In this document: in pieces, positions 6,575-7,135 of the stretch
Position numbering within the stretch: the first letter of the stretch is position 1
Layout: every line of letters starts with the position of its first letter
NCBI GenBank assembly: GCA_012032575.1
Contig: JAAUSP010000400.1
Coordinates: 1-7,135, forward strand
DNA: 7,135 nt
DNA from: Anaerolineales bacterium
Lineage (GTDB): Bacteria > Chloroflexota > Anaerolineae > 4572-78 > J111
Direction of reading: 5' to 3'
The notes under the pieces: generated by a model
Database searches by the model: none
The model's input: only the letters and a program-made list of their open reading frames with translations
Told to the model about the DNA's origin: nothing
Made by a program: the position numbers and the translations under genes

Positions 6575-7135
6575 ATGACCTTTCAAACACCCTCCAAAAA
6601 CATCCTGATCCTCATTAAAGGCGCGGGCGATCTGGCCAGCGGCGCGGCCTATCGCCTCAAGCGCAGCGGCTTCCCCCTGATTATGACCGAACTGCCCGCC
6701 CCACCCTGGTCCGCCGGACGGTCAGCTTTGGCGAAGCCGTCTACAGCGGCGAAACCGAAGTCGAGGGGATAGCCGCCCGCCGGGTAGACACGCTGGCTGC
6801 CGCCCTGGAACTGGCCCACAGTGAAAGCATCCCCGTGTTGGTTGACCCTGACCCGGCGCTGGTCGTTCGACTAAAACCGCAGATAGTCGTTGACGCCATT
6901 ATCGCCAAAGTCAACACCGGCACGACTCTCCACGATGCACCGCTGGTCATCGCGTTGGGGCCGGGTTTCACCGCCGGACAGGATTGCCACGCCATCATCG
7001 AAACCAATCGCGGCCACTGGCTGGGCCGGGTGATTTATCCCGGCGGCGGCCCTGGCGGCGACGGTCGAGCCGAAGCCAACACCAACATCCCCGGCCAGAT
7101 CAAAGGCCAAAACCGCCCGACCGGGTGCTACCGCG
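6575..7135 (+). CDS. yqeB: EF2563/YqeB-type selenium-dependent molybdenum hydroxylase system protein, frameshifted and partial
   Basis: The protein begins with a Rossmann-like nucleotide-binding motif, LILIKGAGDLASGAAYRLKR (residues 11-30, GxGDLAxG), then VMTEL-like LIMTELPAPP. From about 6706 the reading continues in a different frame: LVRRTVSFGEAVYSGE, VEGIAARRV, VLVDP, IVVDAIIAK, APLVIALGPGFTAGQDCHAI, ETNRGHWLGRVI and EANTNIPG. These are the conserved blocks of the EF2563 family (VRRTVxFxEAVY, GLGPGFxAGxDxHAVIETxRGHxLGRVI, NTGIPG). The unshifted frame ends at TAG 6770-6772. One extra C in the CCC at 6704-6706 restores a family-length segment (TEL, five residues, VRR). About 187 residues are present of about 260-270 usual; the C-terminus lies outside. 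The family was assigned by comparative genomics to maturation of selenium-dependent molybdenum hydroxylases such as xanthine dehydrogenase-like enzymes; the exact step is unknown. Either a pseudogene or a sequence error. Confidence 0.8.

Noticed and set aside
6741..7110. Two minus-strand open frames near the right edge
   Set aside because: They are antisense to the EF2563/YqeB-like frame, which carries conserved blocks to the window end.

Overview
The window looks like chromosomal DNA from a moderately GC-rich, free-living bacterium. A member of the Chloroflexota (Anaerolineae-like) is the best guess. The reasons are the protein styles (a small PTEM-rich protein paired with an HNH nuclease, CPBP protease, YtxH-like membrane protein, EF2563/YqeB protein), the degenerate 7-bp repeats in and beside genes, and the frequent palindrome GCCGGC. 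This assignment is an inference, because there is no rRNA or other marker gene.

Layout. 1-381 (-): start of a GT-C (ArnT/PMT-like) membrane glycosyltransferase, cut by the window edge and broken by an apparent one-base deletion; a 7-bp tandem repeat lies in it at the edge. 382-534: divergent regulatory region with an extended -10 promoter for each direction and an AAGGT inverted-repeat cluster over the leftward transcription start. 535-1307 (+): a two-gene module, a small antitoxin-like protein overlapping an HNH nuclease by 4 nt. 1309-2712 (-): a GT4 glycosyltransferase with a two-helix membrane hairpin inserted in its N-terminal Rossmann domain and a C-terminal tail made from a second 7-bp repeat array. 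2713-2830: divergent promoter region. 2831-4183 (+): an (alpha/alpha)6-barrel glycoside hydrolase resembling GH100 invertases and debranching-type enzymes. 4202-4915 (+): a CPBP intramembrane protease. 4983-6218 (+): a 411-residue protein of unrecognised family with its own strong promoter and ribosome site. 6230-6436 (-): a YtxH-like small membrane protein. 6575-7135 (+): an EF2563/YqeB-type protein of the selenium-dependent molybdenum hydroxylase system, cut by the window edge and also broken by an apparent one-base deletion.

The two leftward glycosyltransferases fit a cell-surface glycan or glycolipid locus, with the nuclease pair lying between them on the opposite strand. The hydrolase and protease probably share a transcript. 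The remaining genes look like separate housekeeping or accessory units. No tRNA, rRNA, CRISPR array or insertion sequence was seen.

The most unusual items are the membrane hairpin inside a GT-B fold, the two 7-bp repeat arrays that are translated into 7-residue protein repeats at glycosyltransferase genes, the HNH/antitoxin-like pair with an altered zinc ligand, and two frameshifts of the same kind that may be sequence errors.
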